Assembly: GCF_019801605.1 (NCBI RefSeq)
Contig: NZ_JAHVIT010000002.1
Span: 868,001 to 932,000 of the forward strand
Length of the DNA: 64,000 nucleotides
DNA from: Maritimibacter alkaliphilus
GTDB taxonomy: Bacteria > Pseudomonadota > Alphaproteobacteria > Rhodobacterales > Rhodobacteraceae
Direction of reading: 5' to 3'
The first letter of the stretch is position 1, and each line of letters begins with the position of its first letter. The notes beneath the pieces were generated by a model that saw nothing but the letters and a program-made list of their open reading frames with translations, was not told the DNA's origin and ran no database searches. Positions 32,399-42,462 of this stretch are shown in pieces. The translations under genes were made by a program, and so were the position numbers.

Positions 32399-33061
32399 AT
32401 GAAAAGACTTCTTCGAAAACTCTTCCTTCTGGGCCTCCTGGCGGCGGGGGCCGTGGTGGCCTATGGCGCCAGCGGCTTCCTTGCCGCGCGGTCCGAGGCG
32501 CTGGCGCTGCGGGACCGGGCCGATGCGCTGATCGCCGCCGAGCAGGGCGGGGCCGCGCTGGGCCCCGGGCGTCAGGCGCAGCTGCTCGAGGTGCAGGACC
32601 CCGGCTTCCTGCGTCACGGCGGGGTGGACCTGATCTCGCCCGGGGCGGGGGCCACGACGATCACGCAGGCGCTGGCACAGCGGCTGGACGCAGGCCCGCT
32701 CCCGCCCGAGATCGACCGCATCCGCCAGATCGGCTTTGCCTTCGGGCTGGAGACCCGGCTGGAGAAGGCGCAGATCCTCGCGCTCTGGCTCGACGAGGCC
32801 GAGATGGGCCGCGGCCCCGAGGGCATGATGACCGGCTTCTTCGACACCGCGCGCACGGTCTATGGCAAGCCCCCGCAGGAGCTGACGCAGGAGGAGTACC
32901 TCTCGCTCGTCGCGGTGCTGATCGCCCCGGGGCGCTACAGCCTGCAGGCCCCCGGCCCCGCGCTTGAGGAACGGCGCGACCGGATCGCCCTGCTGGTCTC
33001 GGGCAAGTGCCGCCCCGCGGGCCATGACGATGTCTGGCTGGAAGGCTGCGACCAGTCCTGA
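32399..33061 (+). CDS. GT51 transglycosylase-fold protein with altered catalytic motifs
   Basis: A 220-residue protein with an N-terminal membrane anchor (about 5-28) and the layout of a monofunctional peptidoglycan glycosyltransferase: QDPGFLRHGG (66-75, motif 1), ATTITQALAQRL (motif 2), LEKAQILALWLDEAEMGRG (motif 3), TARTVYGKPPQELTQEEYLSLVAVL (later motifs). In active enzymes motif 1 is ED-x-x-F-x-x-H-x-G and motif 3 contains K-x-E-I-L. Here both catalytic Glu positions appear as Gln (Gln66, Gln125). It may be non-catalytic or have a different role. The start is set by an ATG giving a clean anchor; longer frames run into the SOS promoter. Confidence 0.8.
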   Translation: MKRLLRKLFLLGLLAAGAVVAYGASGFLAARSEALALRDRADALIAAEQGGAALGPGRQAQLLEVQDPGFLRHGGVDLISPGAGATTITQALAQRLDAGPLPPEIDRIRQIGFAFGLETRLEKAQILALWLDEAEMGRGPEGMMTGFFDTARTVYGKPPQELTQEEYLSLVAVLIAPGRYSLQAPGPALEERRDRIALLVSGKCRPAGHDDVWLEGCDQS

Positions 33062-33116
33062 GCTGGTCCTGAACCGGCCCCGAGGCCTGCCCAGACCTCC
33101 GGGGCCTCGGCAGGCC

Positions 33117-34229
33117 CTAGCGCAGGAAGCTGCGGAACCGGCCGAGTGCGAGGGCGAAGAGCGCCACGGTGATCACCGCCATCGCCACCAGCTGCGGCCA
33201 GACCTCTGCCAGACCCGCGCCGCGGAACAGCACCGCCTGCGAGAGCGAGACGAAATGCGGGTTCGGCGTGAACTGCATGACGAAGCGCACCGCGGCGGGC
33301 ATGTTCTCGGCCGGGGTCATCCCGCCGGAGAGCACCTGAAGCGGCAGCAGCACCAGCATCAGCAACAGCCCGAACTGCGGCATCGACCCGGCCATGGTGG
33401 CAAGGAAGATGCCCATGCAGGTCGAGGCGAAGAGCATCAGCAGCGTCCCGGCAAGGAACAGCCAGACCGAGCCGATGATCGGCACCCCCAGCAGCAGCTG
33501 CACCACCACGAGGATCGCCACCGCGGCCCCCACCAGCACCACCGCCGCCATCGCCCAGATCTTGGCCAGCATGATCTCGATCGGGCGCACGGGCATGACC
33601 AGCAGGTGCTCCACCGTGCCGTGCTCCCGCTCGCGGATCAGCGCCGCGCCGGTGAGGATGATCGACAGCATGGTGATCGAGAGGATCACGCTCTGGATCG
33701 AGCCGAACCAGCCCGCGTCCAGCGTCGGGTTGAAGCGGCTGCGGATCACGATCTCCACCGGGGAACTGCTGGCGGTGCGGGTGTGGTTCAGGAATTCCGT
33801 CACCTCCGAGGTCACGATCTGCTGCACGTAGGAGGAGCCGGTGAAGGCCTGCGTCATCCGTGTCGCATCGACATTGAGCTGGATGTCCGGCGTCTTGCCG
33901 GCCAGCAGGTCGGCCTGAAACCCGGCTGGGATCACGAGGGAGAAGGTATCGAGCCCGGCATCCATCCGCGCGTCCATCTCGGCCGCGTCGATCAGCCGTG
34001 GGGCAACGAAGTAGGGCGGATAGAAGGCCGAGACGATCATCGTCGACGCCTGCGAGCGGTCCTCGTCCACCACGGCGATGGGGGCGGCGTTCAGGGTCTC
34101 GGGCTGGGCCTTGGCGGTGGTGTAGATGTCGAGGGTGAAGGAATAGACGATCAGGACCACCAGCACCGTCTCCTGAAAGAGACCGCTGAGTTCCTTCAGC
34201 CCGAGGTGATAGACATGGCGCCAGTTCAT
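33117..34229 (-). CDS. ABC-2 type permease (YhhJ-like)
   Basis: A 370-residue membrane protein with TM1 at about 20-38, a large periplasmic loop (residues 40-175, including FSLVIPAGFQADLLAGKTPDIQLNVD) and five C-terminal TM helices. IREREHGTVEHLLVMPVRPIEIMLAKI is the ABC-2 family signature. With the RbbA-like and HlyD-like partners upstream it forms a tripartite-like export system (yhiI-rbbA-yhhJ type in enterics). It starts 4 bp after the RbbA-like gene stop. Substrate unknown; multidrug or hydrophobic compounds are typical guesses. Confidence 0.9.
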   Translation of the reverse strand: MNWRHVYHLGLKELSGLFQETVLVVLIVYSFTLDIYTTAKAQPETLNAAPIAVVDEDRSQASTMIVSAFYPPYFVAPRLIDAAEMDARMDAGLDTFSLVIPAGFQADLLAGKTPDIQLNVDATRMTQAFTGSSYVQQIVTSEVTEFLNHTRTASSSPVEIVIRSRFNPTLDAGWFGSIQSVILSITMLSIILTGAALIREREHGTVEHLLVMPVRPIEIMLAKIWAMAAVVLVGAAVAILVVVQLLLGVPIIGSVWLFLAGTLLMLFASTCMGIFLATMAGSMPQFGLLLMLVLLPLQVLSGGMTPAENMPAAVRFVMQFTPNPHFVSLSQAVLFRGAGLAEVWPQLVAMAVITVALFALALGRFRSFLR

Positions 34230-34233
34230 CGGG

Positions 34234-36972
34234 CTATTTCTCCTGCTTGCGCAGCATCAGCGCGCCGATCAGCAGCAGCACCGGCACCGAGGCCAGCAGC
34301 GGCCAGAAGGCCTCGCCCAGGTCCCGCAGGCCGAGCCCCTTGGAGAAGGTGCCCCGCGCGATCGTGACGTAGTGGGTCATCGGGTAGACCTCGCCCACCA
34401 CGCGGCCGAAGCCTTCGAGCGAGGTCACCGGGTCCAGCAGGCCGGAATACATCGTGCCCGGGATCATGGTGATCATCGCCGTGGCAAAGATCGCCGCGAT
34501 CTGGCTGGAGAGGAAGGAGGAGATCACGAGGCCCATGCCGGTGGAGGCGAGGGCATAGATCGCGGTCGCCACGATCAGCGCGGGCATCGAGCCGGTGAAG
34601 GGCACCCGGAAGACGAGGATCGTCACCGCCAGCAGGATGAAGAAGCTCATCAGGGTCAGCACAGCGTAGGGCAGCTGCTTGCCCAGCAGGAATTCCAGCC
34701 GGGTGACGGGCGTGACGTAGAAGTTGGTGATCGAGCCCAGCTCCTTCTCCCGCACCACCGACAGGGCCGAGAGCATGGCCGGGATCAGCAGCAGGAGCAG
34801 CGGCATGACGGCGGGCGCCATGGCGGTGAGCGAGTCCACGTTGGGATTGTAGCGGAACCGCATCTGCACGTCGAAGGCGCCGGTTGCCGCCGCCTCGCCG
34901 TAGGCCTCACGGGCCCGCCGGGTCAGCCATGTGGCGTGCAGCCCCTCGACGTAGCCCTGTATGCTCTCGGTCAGCGCCGGGTTGGAGCCGTCCAGGAAGG
35001 CCGCGACCTGCACGTCCTCGCCCCGGGCCACCCGGGCGGCGAAATCGGGCGGGATCTCGAGGCCGAAGGAGATCTCGTTGCGCTTCAGCCGCTCGTCCAT
35101 GTCGGCGTAGCTGTCCAGCGGCGGCTGTTCGAGGAAGTAGGTCGAGCCGGCGAAATCGAGGATGTAATCCTCGCTGACCGTGGTCCGGTCGCGGTCGAGC
35201 ACGGCGAACTTCACGTCCTCCACGTCCATGTTGATGCCATAGGCGATCACCAGCATCAGGATCACCGAGCCGAGCAGCGCCATGGTCGCGCGGATCGGGT
35301 CGCGCTGCAGCTGAAGCGCCTCCAGAACGGAATAGCTGAACATCCGCCGGAGCGAGAAGCCGCGCCGCGGGGCGGGCGCCTCCTCGGCCACGGGGGCGGC
35401 GGGTTCGGGGGCGGTCTCGGGCGTGCCGATGGCCTCTTCGAGGTAGGCGATGAAGGCGTCTTCCAGCGTGGCGCTGCCGCGGGCCTCGATGATCGCCTCC
35501 GCCGTGTCGCTGACCAGAACCTTGCCCGCATGCATGAGCGAGATCCGGTCGCAGAGCAGGGCCTCGTTCATGAAGTGGGTCGAGACGAAGATCGTCACCC
35601 CGTCCTGCCGCGACAGGTCCGAGAGGATCTGCCAGAATTCGTCGCGCGCCACCGGGTCCACGCCCGAGGTCGGCTCGTCGAGGATCAGGATCTCGGGCCC
35701 GTGGATCATTGCCACGGCAAGCGACAGCCGCTGACGGATGCCGAGGGGCAGGGCGGCGGGGCGGGTGTGCAACACGCCAGTCAGGCCGAACCTCTCGGCC
35801 ATCTCCGCGACGCGGGGCGGGATTGCCGCCTCCGCCATGTCGAAGAGCCGGGCGTGCAGTTCTAGGTTCTGCTTCACCGTCAGCTCGGTATAGAGCGAGA
35901 AGGCCTGCGTCATGAAGCCGACCCGGCGGCGCACGTTCATGTCGCCCGGATCGACCGGCCCGCCAAAAAGACGCGCGGTACCCTCCGAGGGCTCCAGCAG
36001 GCCGGTGAGCATCTTCATCGTCGTGGTCTTGCCGCAGCCGTTGGAGCCGAGGAAGCCGAAGATCTCGCCCTTGTGGATGCGGAAGGAGACATCGTGCACG
36101 GCGGTGAAATCGCCGAAGCGGCGGGTCAGGTGCTGCGCCTCGATGGCGATCTCGCCGTCCCGGTCCGGGTCGCGGGGCGGGATCTCGATCCTGTGGTGAT
36201 CGCGCCGGGCGTCCTCCGGCAGCAGGGCGATGAAGGCGCGGTCGAGGTCGGGCGCGCCTGTCTGCGCCAGAAGCTCCTCCGGCGTGCCGGTGTCCAGCAC
36301 GCGCCCGCCGTTCATCGCCACCAGCCAGTCGAAGCGCTGGGCTTCCTCCATGTAGGCGGTGGCGACGATGACGCTCATCTGCGGGCGGGTCAGGCGGATG
36401 CGGTCGATCAGGTCCCAGAACTGGCGCCGCGACAGCGGGTCCACCCCGGTGGTCGGCTCGTCGAGGATCAGGAAATCCGGATCGTGGATCAGCGCGCAGC
36501 AGAGCCCCAGCTTCTGCTTCATGCCCCCCGAAAGCTTGCCCGCGGGCCGGTCCCCGAAGGGCGACATGCCGGTGGCGGCCAGCAGCTCCCGGATGCGGCG
36601 GGTGCGTTCGGCCGTGTCATGGCCGAAGAGCCGCCCGAAGAAGGCGAGGTTCTCGTTCACCGAGAGCGTGGGATAGAGGTTCTTGCCCAGACCCTGCGGC
36701 ATGTAGGCGATGCGCGGGCAGACCCGGTCGCGGTGGCGGGCGTCGGCGATATCGCCACCCAGCACCTCGACATGGCCCGCCTGCATCCGCCGCGCGCCCG
36801 CGAGCAGCGACAGCAGGCTCGACTTGCCCTGGCCGTCCGGGCCGATCAGCCCGACCATGCGGCCCGCGGGGATGTCCAGCGTCACCGCGTCCAGCGCCTG
36901 CACCTTGCCATAGCGCAGGCTGACGCCTTCGATCCGCGCGACGGGCGCGGACCTGTCGTCCGCGCGCGCCAT
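34234..36972 (-). CDS. rbbA: RbbA-type fused ABC protein: two ATPase domains plus ABC-2 permease
   Basis: A 912-residue fusion. NBD1 (about 11-245) has Walker A GPDGQGKS (44-51), signature LSGGMKQK (147-154) and Walker B FLILDEP. NBD2 (about 275-510) has Walker A GSNGCGKT (309-316) and Walker B ILILDEP, but a degenerate signature LPLGIRQR in place of LSGGQ (409-416). An ABC-2 permease domain fills about 545-912. This order is that of E. coli RbbA/YhiH, found between HlyD- and ABC-2-type genes as here. The ATG at 36972 overlaps the HlyD-like stop (TGATG); the GTG one codon earlier is an alternative. Confidence 0.9.
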   Translation of the reverse strand: MARADDRSAPVARIEGVSLRYGKVQALDAVTLDIPAGRMVGLIGPDGQGKSSLLSLLAGARRMQAGHVEVLGGDIADARHRDRVCPRIAYMPQGLGKNLYPTLSVNENLAFFGRLFGHDTAERTRRIRELLAATGMSPFGDRPAGKLSGGMKQKLGLCCALIHDPDFLILDEPTTGVDPLSRRQFWDLIDRIRLTRPQMSVIVATAYMEEAQRFDWLVAMNGGRVLDTGTPEELLAQTGAPDLDRAFIALLPEDARRDHHRIEIPPRDPDRDGEIAIEAQHLTRRFGDFTAVHDVSFRIHKGEIFGFLGSNGCGKTTTMKMLTGLLEPSEGTARLFGGPVDPGDMNVRRRVGFMTQAFSLYTELTVKQNLELHARLFDMAEAAIPPRVAEMAERFGLTGVLHTRPAALPLGIRQRLSLAVAMIHGPEILILDEPTSGVDPVARDEFWQILSDLSRQDGVTIFVSTHFMNEALLCDRISLMHAGKVLVSDTAEAIIEARGSATLEDAFIAYLEEAIGTPETAPEPAAPVAEEAPAPRRGFSLRRMFSYSVLEALQLQRDPIRATMALLGSVILMLVIAYGINMDVEDVKFAVLDRDRTTVSEDYILDFAGSTYFLEQPPLDSYADMDERLKRNEISFGLEIPPDFAARVARGEDVQVAAFLDGSNPALTESIQGYVEGLHATWLTRRAREAYGEAAATGAFDVQMRFRYNPNVDSLTAMAPAVMPLLLLLIPAMLSALSVVREKELGSITNFYVTPVTRLEFLLGKQLPYAVLTLMSFFILLAVTILVFRVPFTGSMPALIVATAIYALASTGMGLVISSFLSSQIAAIFATAMITMIPGTMYSGLLDPVTSLEGFGRVVGEVYPMTHYVTIARGTFSKGLGLRDLGEAFWPLLASVPVLLLIGALMLRKQEK

Positions 36973-38066
36973 CACTGACCTGCCGCGCGCGGTTCAGGCA
37001 GCTCCACCCGCGTGGTGGCGACCTCGGGCCAGTCCACGCCCGGCGATGTGCGGACATAGACCACGCCCGGCAGGCCGGTCTTCACGTAGGCGGTGTATTG
37101 CGCCAGCAGGGCGCGGTCGATCTGGGCGCGGACGCGGAACATCAGCTTGGTGCGCTCGTCCTGCGTCTCGACGCTGCGCGGGGTGAACTGGGCCACGTCC
37201 GCCACGAAGGAGATCGTCGCCGGGATCGCCACCAGCGGGGCTGCATCCAGCACGATGCGGGCCTCGTCGCCAATCTCCAGCCGCCCGGCCTGTTCGGTGG
37301 GCAGGAAGAAGGTCATGTAGACGTCGTTCAGGTCCACGAGGTTCAGCACCCGCCCGCCCGCGGCCACGATCTCGCCCGGGCGCGCCACGAGGTACTGCAC
37401 CCGCCCGTCGATGGGCGAGGTCAGCGTGGCATCCTTCAGCGAGACATTGATCGCGTCGAGCGCGGCCTGCTGCGCCTCCACCGCGGCCTCGGCGTCGATG
37501 ACGGCGGCCTGCGCGGCGCTGACACCGGCCTCTGCTGCGGCCTGCTGCGCTTCGGCTGCGGCCACGGCGGCCTCGGCCTGATGGGCCGCGGCGATGTTGT
37601 CTTCCAGCGTCTGCTGCGAAACCGTGTCGCTCAGCGCCAGCCTGCGGCTGCGGGCAAGGCGGCTGTCGGCGGCGGTCTTCGTGGCCTCGGCCTGCGCGAC
37701 GGAGGCGACGGCGGCGCGGACCTGTGCCTCGGCCTGTTCGACATTGGTCTTGGCGGTCTCGACGCCCACCTTGGTGCGGCGCAGCGCGGCCTCGGCATGA
37801 TGCTTCTGGGCCTCCAGCTGATCGGTGTCCATCTGGACGAGCGGTGCGTCCTTCTCGACGTAGTCGCCCTCGGCCGGGAGGATCTCGCGGATGCGCCCGG
37901 CGGCGAGGGCCGAGATGTCCACCTCGGTCGCCTGGATGCGGCCGTTGCCGGTGGCGATGCCCTCGGGCAGCTTGTCGGCATTGACCGAGCGCAGGATGAA
38001 GAGGACCACGAGGGCCGCCGCGACCACCGCCGCCCCCCACAGGAGATTTCGACGCGTGTGTTTCAT
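36972..38066 (-). CDS. HlyD-family periplasmic adaptor protein
   Basis: A 364-residue membrane-fusion protein. TM anchor at about 8-27, biotinyl-lipoyl-like half ([30 protein letters not shown]), a long alpha-hairpin coiled coil rich in Ala and Gln (about 75-210), the second lipoyl half ([34 protein letters not shown]), and a beta-barrel domain. It would bridge the inner-membrane RbbA/YhhJ-like complex to an outer-membrane channel. First gene of the three-gene efflux operon; an operator-like palindrome lies 78 bp upstream. Confidence 0.92.
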   Translation of the reverse strand: MKHTRRNLLWGAAVVAAALVVLFILRSVNADKLPEGIATGNGRIQATEVDISALAAGRIREILPAEGDYVEKDAPLVQMDTDQLEAQKHHAEAALRRTKVGVETAKTNVEQAEAQVRAAVASVAQAEATKTAADSRLARSRRLALSDTVSQQTLEDNIAAAHQAEAAVAAAEAQQAAAEAGVSAAQAAVIDAEAAVEAQQAALDAINVSLKDATLTSPIDGRVQYLVARPGEIVAAGGRVLNLVDLNDVYMTFFLPTEQAGRLEIGDEARIVLDAAPLVAIPATISFVADVAQFTPRSVETQDERTKLMFRVRAQIDRALLAQYTAYVKTGLPGVVYVRTSPGVDWPEVATTRVELPEPRAAGQ

Positions 38067-38143
38067 GACCGGCTCAACCCCGCACTGGTGACTCGCGCCG
38101 CCCGACGGGGCAGCCCTTGGGTCAAGAAAACCTGCGCCGACGG

Positions 38144-38159
38144 TGAACTGTCAAGTTCA
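38144..38159 (-). promoter_or_regulatory. Operator/promoter candidate upstream of efflux operon
   Basis: TGAACT-GTCA-AGTTCA is a perfect 6+6 inverted repeat. On the minus strand it contains TTGACA, an exact -35 hexamer, about 80 bp before the HlyD-like start. A regulator bound here would block the promoter; TetR or MarR proteins commonly do this for efflux operons, but no such gene is adjacent. The rest of the 38067-38313 gap shows only a GC-rich inverted repeat near 38287-38313 after the ABC exporter gene. Confidence 0.55.
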
Positions 38160-38313
38160 GCGGTGCAGCATCCGGGGGGCGAAGCGTCGCATCCGACGCA
38201 GCGTTACGCCACCGTAGGAGGGTATTGGGGTCCGGAAATCAAAGGGTTGTCCGGGCGGCAGCTTTTCGCTGGACCTGACGGGGCGCCGCCGCGGTGCAGC
38301 GACGCCCGGGGTC

Positions 38314-40146
38314 TCAGGTGTCCTCGGCGAGGAACCCGCCCGACTGGCGCGCCCAGAGGGAGGCATAGATGCCCTCCTTCGCCAGCAGCTCGGCATGGGT
38401 GCCGTCCTCGACCACGCGGCCCGCGTCCAGAACGACGATCCGGTCCATCTGCGCGATGGTGGAGAGTCGGTGCGCGATGGCGATCACCGTCTTGCCCTCC
38501 ATCACGCCATAGAGCGTCTGCTGGATCGCCGCTTCCACCTCGCTGTCCAGCGCCGAGGTCGCCTCGTCGAGGATCAGCACGGGGGCATCCTTCAGGATCA
38601 CCCGCGCGATGGCGATCCGCTGACGCTGCCCGCCCGACAGCTTCACCCCGCGCTCGCCCACATGGGCGTCATAGCCGCGGCGGCCCTGCGGGTCCTCCAG
38701 CGTCCGGATGAAGTCATCTGCCTCGGCGCGCTGCGCGGCCGTGATCATCTGCGCCTCGGTCGCCTCGGGGCGGCCATAGAGGATGTTCGCCCGGACCGAG
38801 CGGTGCAGCAGCGAGCTGTCCTGCGTGACCATGCCGATCTGCGCGCGCAGGCTGTCCTGCGTCACCGCGCCCACGTCCTGGCCGTCGATCAGGATGCGGC
38901 CCTGTTCGGCATCGCGGAAACGCAGCAGCAGGGTGACGAGGCTCGACTTGCCCGCGCCGGAGCGCCCGATCAGGCCCACCTTCTGGCCCGCGGGGATCGT
39001 CAGGTCGATGCCGTTCAGCCCGCCCTTGCCCTTGCCGTAGTGGTGGCTGACACCCTCGAAGCGGATCTCGCCCCGGTCCACCCGCAGGGCAGGCGCGCCG
39101 GGCCGGTCGACCACCGCCGGTTCCTGCGCGATGGAGCGCAGCCCCTCGCGGATGACGCCCGCATGTTCGAAGAGCCGGATCGTGATCCACATCAGCCAGC
39201 CCGACATGCCATTGATCCGGATCGTCAGCGCCAGCGCCGCCGAAACCTGCCCGATGGAGGCCGTCTCATTGGCCCAGAGCACCACGGCAGGTGCCACGAC
39301 CGAGACGATCAGCAGCCCGTTGAGCACGTTCAGGCCGAACTGCATCTCGGTCATCAGGCGCATGAAACGCTGGAACCGCAGCCGCAGGCGTTTCATGGCA
39401 GAGAGGGCATAGGCCTCTTCCCGCGCGCCATGGGCGAAGAGCTTGACCGTCTCGATGTTGGAATAGGCGTCCACCACGCGCCCCGTCGCCAGCGAGCGCG
39501 CGTCCGAAAGCCGCTCGGAAGCATCCGAGACCCGAGTCGCGATCCAGCGCACGTAGGCGATGTAGAGCACGACCCAGAGCGCCAGCGGCGCCATCAGAAG
39601 CGGGTGGATCTGGCTGAGGATCAGCAGTGCGCCGAGGATATAGGCCGCGCCGTACCAGAGCCCCTCGAAGGCGATGAAGATGCTGTCCTCCACCGCCGGG
39701 CCCATCTGCATCACCCGGTTCGACAGTCGCCCGGCGAAGTCGTTCTGGAAGAAGCCGGTGGATTGCCCCAGCAGGTGCCGGTGGGCCCGCCAGCGGGCCT
39801 GCTCCGACAGGTTGGAGGACAGCGTCTGGCCGAGGAAGGCCGCGTTCAGCGCGATCAGCAGCGGGCGGATGAAGAGCACCGCGAGGGCGGCGGCCACCAG
39901 CTCGGGCCAGTGGCCGGCCCAGAAGGCGGCGGGGCCCTCGGCGGTCATCAGGTCGATCAGGCGGCCGCCGTAGTAGGTGAGCCACGTCTCGGCCAGCGCC
40001 ACGATGATGCCCGCCGCGCCGATGACCGGCAGCAGCCGGTGGTAGGGTTTCAGGTGGGTCTTGATATAGGGCCAGATCCGGTCGGGCGGCGTGTCACTGC
40101 CAGCGTCGGCAAAGGGATCCACGAGGTTTTCGAAGAAGCGGTACAT
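38314..40146 (-). CDS. MsbA-like ABC exporter (fused TM and ATPase)
   Basis: A 610-residue half-transporter. The six-helix type I exporter membrane domain (about 35-330) is followed by an ATPase domain with Walker A GRSGAGKS (near 394-401), signature LSGGQRQR, Walker B VLILDEATSALD and the H-loop AIAHRLST. It should work as a dimer that exports lipids, peptides or drugs. GGAGGG lies seven bases before the ATG at 40146. A related exporter gene follows 460 bp upstream on the same strand; the two could form a heterodimer, though both keep complete ATPase motifs. Confidence 0.92.
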   Translation of the reverse strand: MYRFFENLVDPFADAGSDTPPDRIWPYIKTHLKPYHRLLPVIGAAGIIVALAETWLTYYGGRLIDLMTAEGPAAFWAGHWPELVAAALAVLFIRPLLIALNAAFLGQTLSSNLSEQARWRAHRHLLGQSTGFFQNDFAGRLSNRVMQMGPAVEDSIFIAFEGLWYGAAYILGALLILSQIHPLLMAPLALWVVLYIAYVRWIATRVSDASERLSDARSLATGRVVDAYSNIETVKLFAHGAREEAYALSAMKRLRLRFQRFMRLMTEMQFGLNVLNGLLIVSVVAPAVVLWANETASIGQVSAALALTIRINGMSGWLMWITIRLFEHAGVIREGLRSIAQEPAVVDRPGAPALRVDRGEIRFEGVSHHYGKGKGGLNGIDLTIPAGQKVGLIGRSGAGKSSLVTLLLRFRDAEQGRILIDGQDVGAVTQDSLRAQIGMVTQDSSLLHRSVRANILYGRPEATEAQMITAAQRAEADDFIRTLEDPQGRRGYDAHVGERGVKLSGGQRQRIAIARVILKDAPVLILDEATSALDSEVEAAIQQTLYGVMEGKTVIAIAHRLSTIAQMDRIVVLDAGRVVEDGTHAELLAKEGIYASLWARQSGGFLAEDT

Positions 40147-40606
40147 GGGGCCCTCCATGGGGCGGGGAAAGACGTGCGAATGGAAATGCGGCGGGCGCTT
40201 GGCCAGCCTTCAAGGACCGGCGTCTCAGGCGCGGAAACAAGTCCTTGGGTCATTCATTCGCGGCTCTCCTTCATGTCCGTGATCGTGCTGTAGCCGAGGG
40301 GTCTGGCCCTGCCAAGCCTTCTGTTGTGCATTGGCGGACAGAGGGCGACGAATCGCCGGTAGATGTGCACGAAAGCGGCACATGGGGGCGGGGGACCTGT
40401 CGTGACGGAGGACCTCTCCCCCAAGCCGACAGCAAGGCTTTGCATCTTCTGCGACATGAAGAGGACAGTCTCCGTTCCCTCCGGATGTCCCGCCCGGCCG
40501 ACAGGCCGGGCAGCGCCGACCCGCCCCCATGGGGCGGCGCTCCTGCGCCACCCCGCGGGCCGGCGCTGCCCTACGCGATTGCCGGAGAGTGTGGCGGCGG
40601 CGGACC
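40147..40606. other. 460-bp gene-free spacer between two ABC exporter genes
   Basis: Only short open frames with no family resemblance are present. GCCCGGCC-GACA-GGCCGGGC (40492-40511) forms an 8-bp hairpin, without a U-tract on either strand. The part near 40250-40480 is less GC-rich than the genes and may hold the promoter of the downstream exporter, but I see no convincing -35/-10 pair. Confidence 0.5.
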
Positions 40607-42310
40607 TCAGGCTGCACTCAGTCTTGCATAGCGCCCCGCCGCCTGAGCCAGTTCCTGGTGGCTGCCCAGTTCGACGATCCGCCCCTGTTCCATGACCGCG
40701 ATCCGGTCGGCGTTGCGGATCGTTCCCAGACGGTGCGCGATCACCAGCGTCGTACGCCCGACCGAGAGCGCCTCCAGCGCTTCTTGGATCTGGCGCTCGG
40801 TCTCGGTGTCCAGCGCCGAAGTCGCCTCGTCTAGGATCAGCACCGGCGGGTTCTTCAGGAAGGCCCGGGCAATCGCCACCCGCTGCTTCTGCCCGCCCGA
40901 CAGCATCACGCCGCGTTCGCCCACGACGGTATCGAGCCCCTCGGGCAGGCCTTCGATCAGGTCGGCCAGCTGGGCCTTGGCGGCGGCGTCGAGGATCTCG
41001 GCCTCGGTACAGCCGAGGCGGCCATAGGCGATGTTCTCGCGCAGGGTGCCGCCGAAGAGGAAGACATCCTGCGACACGAGGCCGATCTGTTGGCGCAGGC
41101 TTTGCAGGGTCATCTCGCGCAGCGGCACGCCATCGATGCGGATCTCGCCCGAGGTGGGTTCGTAGAACCGGGGCACCAGTGCCAGCAACGTGGTCTTGCC
41201 CGCGCCCGAGGGGCCGACGAAGGCCATGGTCTCGCCGGGTGCCACGTCGAGCGAGATGCCCTTGAGCACCGGACGACCGTCGCCGTAATCGAAGCCGAGG
41301 TCATCGAAGGTCACCCGCCCGGTGAAGGCCGGCGCGGGCCGCGCGCCGGGGGCGTCGGCGATGTCGGGGGCGGTGTCCAGCAGCTCCTGATAGCGGCGGA
41401 AGCCCGCGATGCCGCGGGGATAGGTCTCGATCACCGCGGCGATCTTGTCGAGCGGACGGAAGAAGACGTTCACCAGCAGCAGGAAGGCCACGAAGCCGCC
41501 CGTGGTCAGCTCGCCGCGCAGCACGAAGACCGCGCCCGCGACCATCACCACCACCTGGATGAAGCGCATGCCCATGTAGTTCAGCGCCGAGGAGGCGGCC
41601 ATGACCTTGTAGGCGGCCAGCTTGGTGTCCCGGTACTTCTCGTTGTCCTTGGCGAAGAGCTTGCGCTCGTGGTCCTCGTTGGCGAAGGCCTGCACCACGC
41701 GCATGCCGCCCACGTTCTCTTCCAGCCGGACGTTGAAATCGGCAACACGGGCATAAATCGCGCGCCAGGTCGACGTCATCCGCCCGCCGTAGACCGTGAC
41801 GATGGCCACGCAGGCGGGCACGATCGCGGCGGTGATGAAGGCCAGCTCGGGGTTGATCGTCAGCATCAGGAGGAAGGCGCCGACGAAGGTCATCACGGCG
41901 ATGAACAGATCCTCGGGCCCGTGGTGGGCGACCTCGCCGATCTCCTCGAGGTCGCGGGTCACGCGGGCCACCAGCTTGCCGGTGCGGACCTTGTCGAAAT
42001 AGGAGAAGGACAGCCGCTGCAGGTGGTCGAAGGCGCGGCGGCGCATCTCGGTCTCGATGTTGATGCCCAGCATGTGACCCCAGTAGATCACGATGGCCAT
42101 CAGCCCGGTGTTGAAGATGTAGACCGCCAGCAGGCCCACGGCGGCCAGCACCGTCATGGCGATGTCGCCACTGGGCAGCAGCCGGTCGATGAAGGCCTGA
42201 ATCGCGAGAGGGAAGGCCAGTTCCAGCAGGCCGGAGGCGACGGCGCAGCCGAAGTCGACCCAGAACAGGGTGCGCCACGGGCGGTAGTAATCGAAGAATT
42301 GTCGCAGCAT
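40607..42310 (-). CDS. MsbA-like ABC exporter (second copy)
   Basis: A 567-residue half-transporter with an N-terminal six-helix domain (about 10-300) and an ATPase domain: Walker A GPSGAGKT (366-373), signature LSGGQKQR, Walker B VLILDEATSALD, H-loop VIAHRLGT. It starts at the ATG at 42310, which yields the usual MLRQFFDYYRPWRTLF opening; a frame extending to 42445 adds only an Arg/Pro-rich stretch. Likely substrates are lipids or amphipathic compounds. Not obviously co-transcribed with the exporter at 38314, because of the 460-bp spacer. Confidence 0.92.
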   Translation of the reverse strand: MLRQFFDYYRPWRTLFWVDFGCAVASGLLELAFPLAIQAFIDRLLPSGDIAMTVLAAVGLLAVYIFNTGLMAIVIYWGHMLGINIETEMRRRAFDHLQRLSFSYFDKVRTGKLVARVTRDLEEIGEVAHHGPEDLFIAVMTFVGAFLLMLTINPELAFITAAIVPACVAIVTVYGGRMTSTWRAIYARVADFNVRLEENVGGMRVVQAFANEDHERKLFAKDNEKYRDTKLAAYKVMAASSALNYMGMRFIQVVVMVAGAVFVLRGELTTGGFVAFLLLVNVFFRPLDKIAAVIETYPRGIAGFRRYQELLDTAPDIADAPGARPAPAFTGRVTFDDLGFDYGDGRPVLKGISLDVAPGETMAFVGPSGAGKTTLLALVPRFYEPTSGEIRIDGVPLREMTLQSLRQQIGLVSQDVFLFGGTLRENIAYGRLGCTEAEILDAAAKAQLADLIEGLPEGLDTVVGERGVMLSGGQKQRVAIARAFLKNPPVLILDEATSALDTETERQIQEALEALSVGRTTLVIAHRLGTIRNADRIAVMEQGRIVELGSHQELAQAAGRYARLSAA

Positions 42311-42462
42311 GGGGGCTCGTGCAGCAGGGCCCGGTGCCGACGGGTGCGGGCGAGGTTGAGGGATGCCCTCGGCCCTAGCACCGGCCCGCGGTCTTGGCGA
42401 GAGCCGAGGCACACGGAAGCCGCCCGGTTCTGCGCGGGGGCGCACGGCTGTCGGCTAATGCG

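Noticed and set aside
40225-40617. Small open frames in the spacer between the two ABC exporters
   Set aside because: No ribosome-binding site, no codon bias and no resemblance to known proteins.
38314-42310. Heterodimeric ABC exporter formed by the two adjacent genes
   Set aside because: Both proteins have complete Walker and signature motifs and are separated by 460 bp with no coupling, so two homodimers are equally likely. Not claimed.
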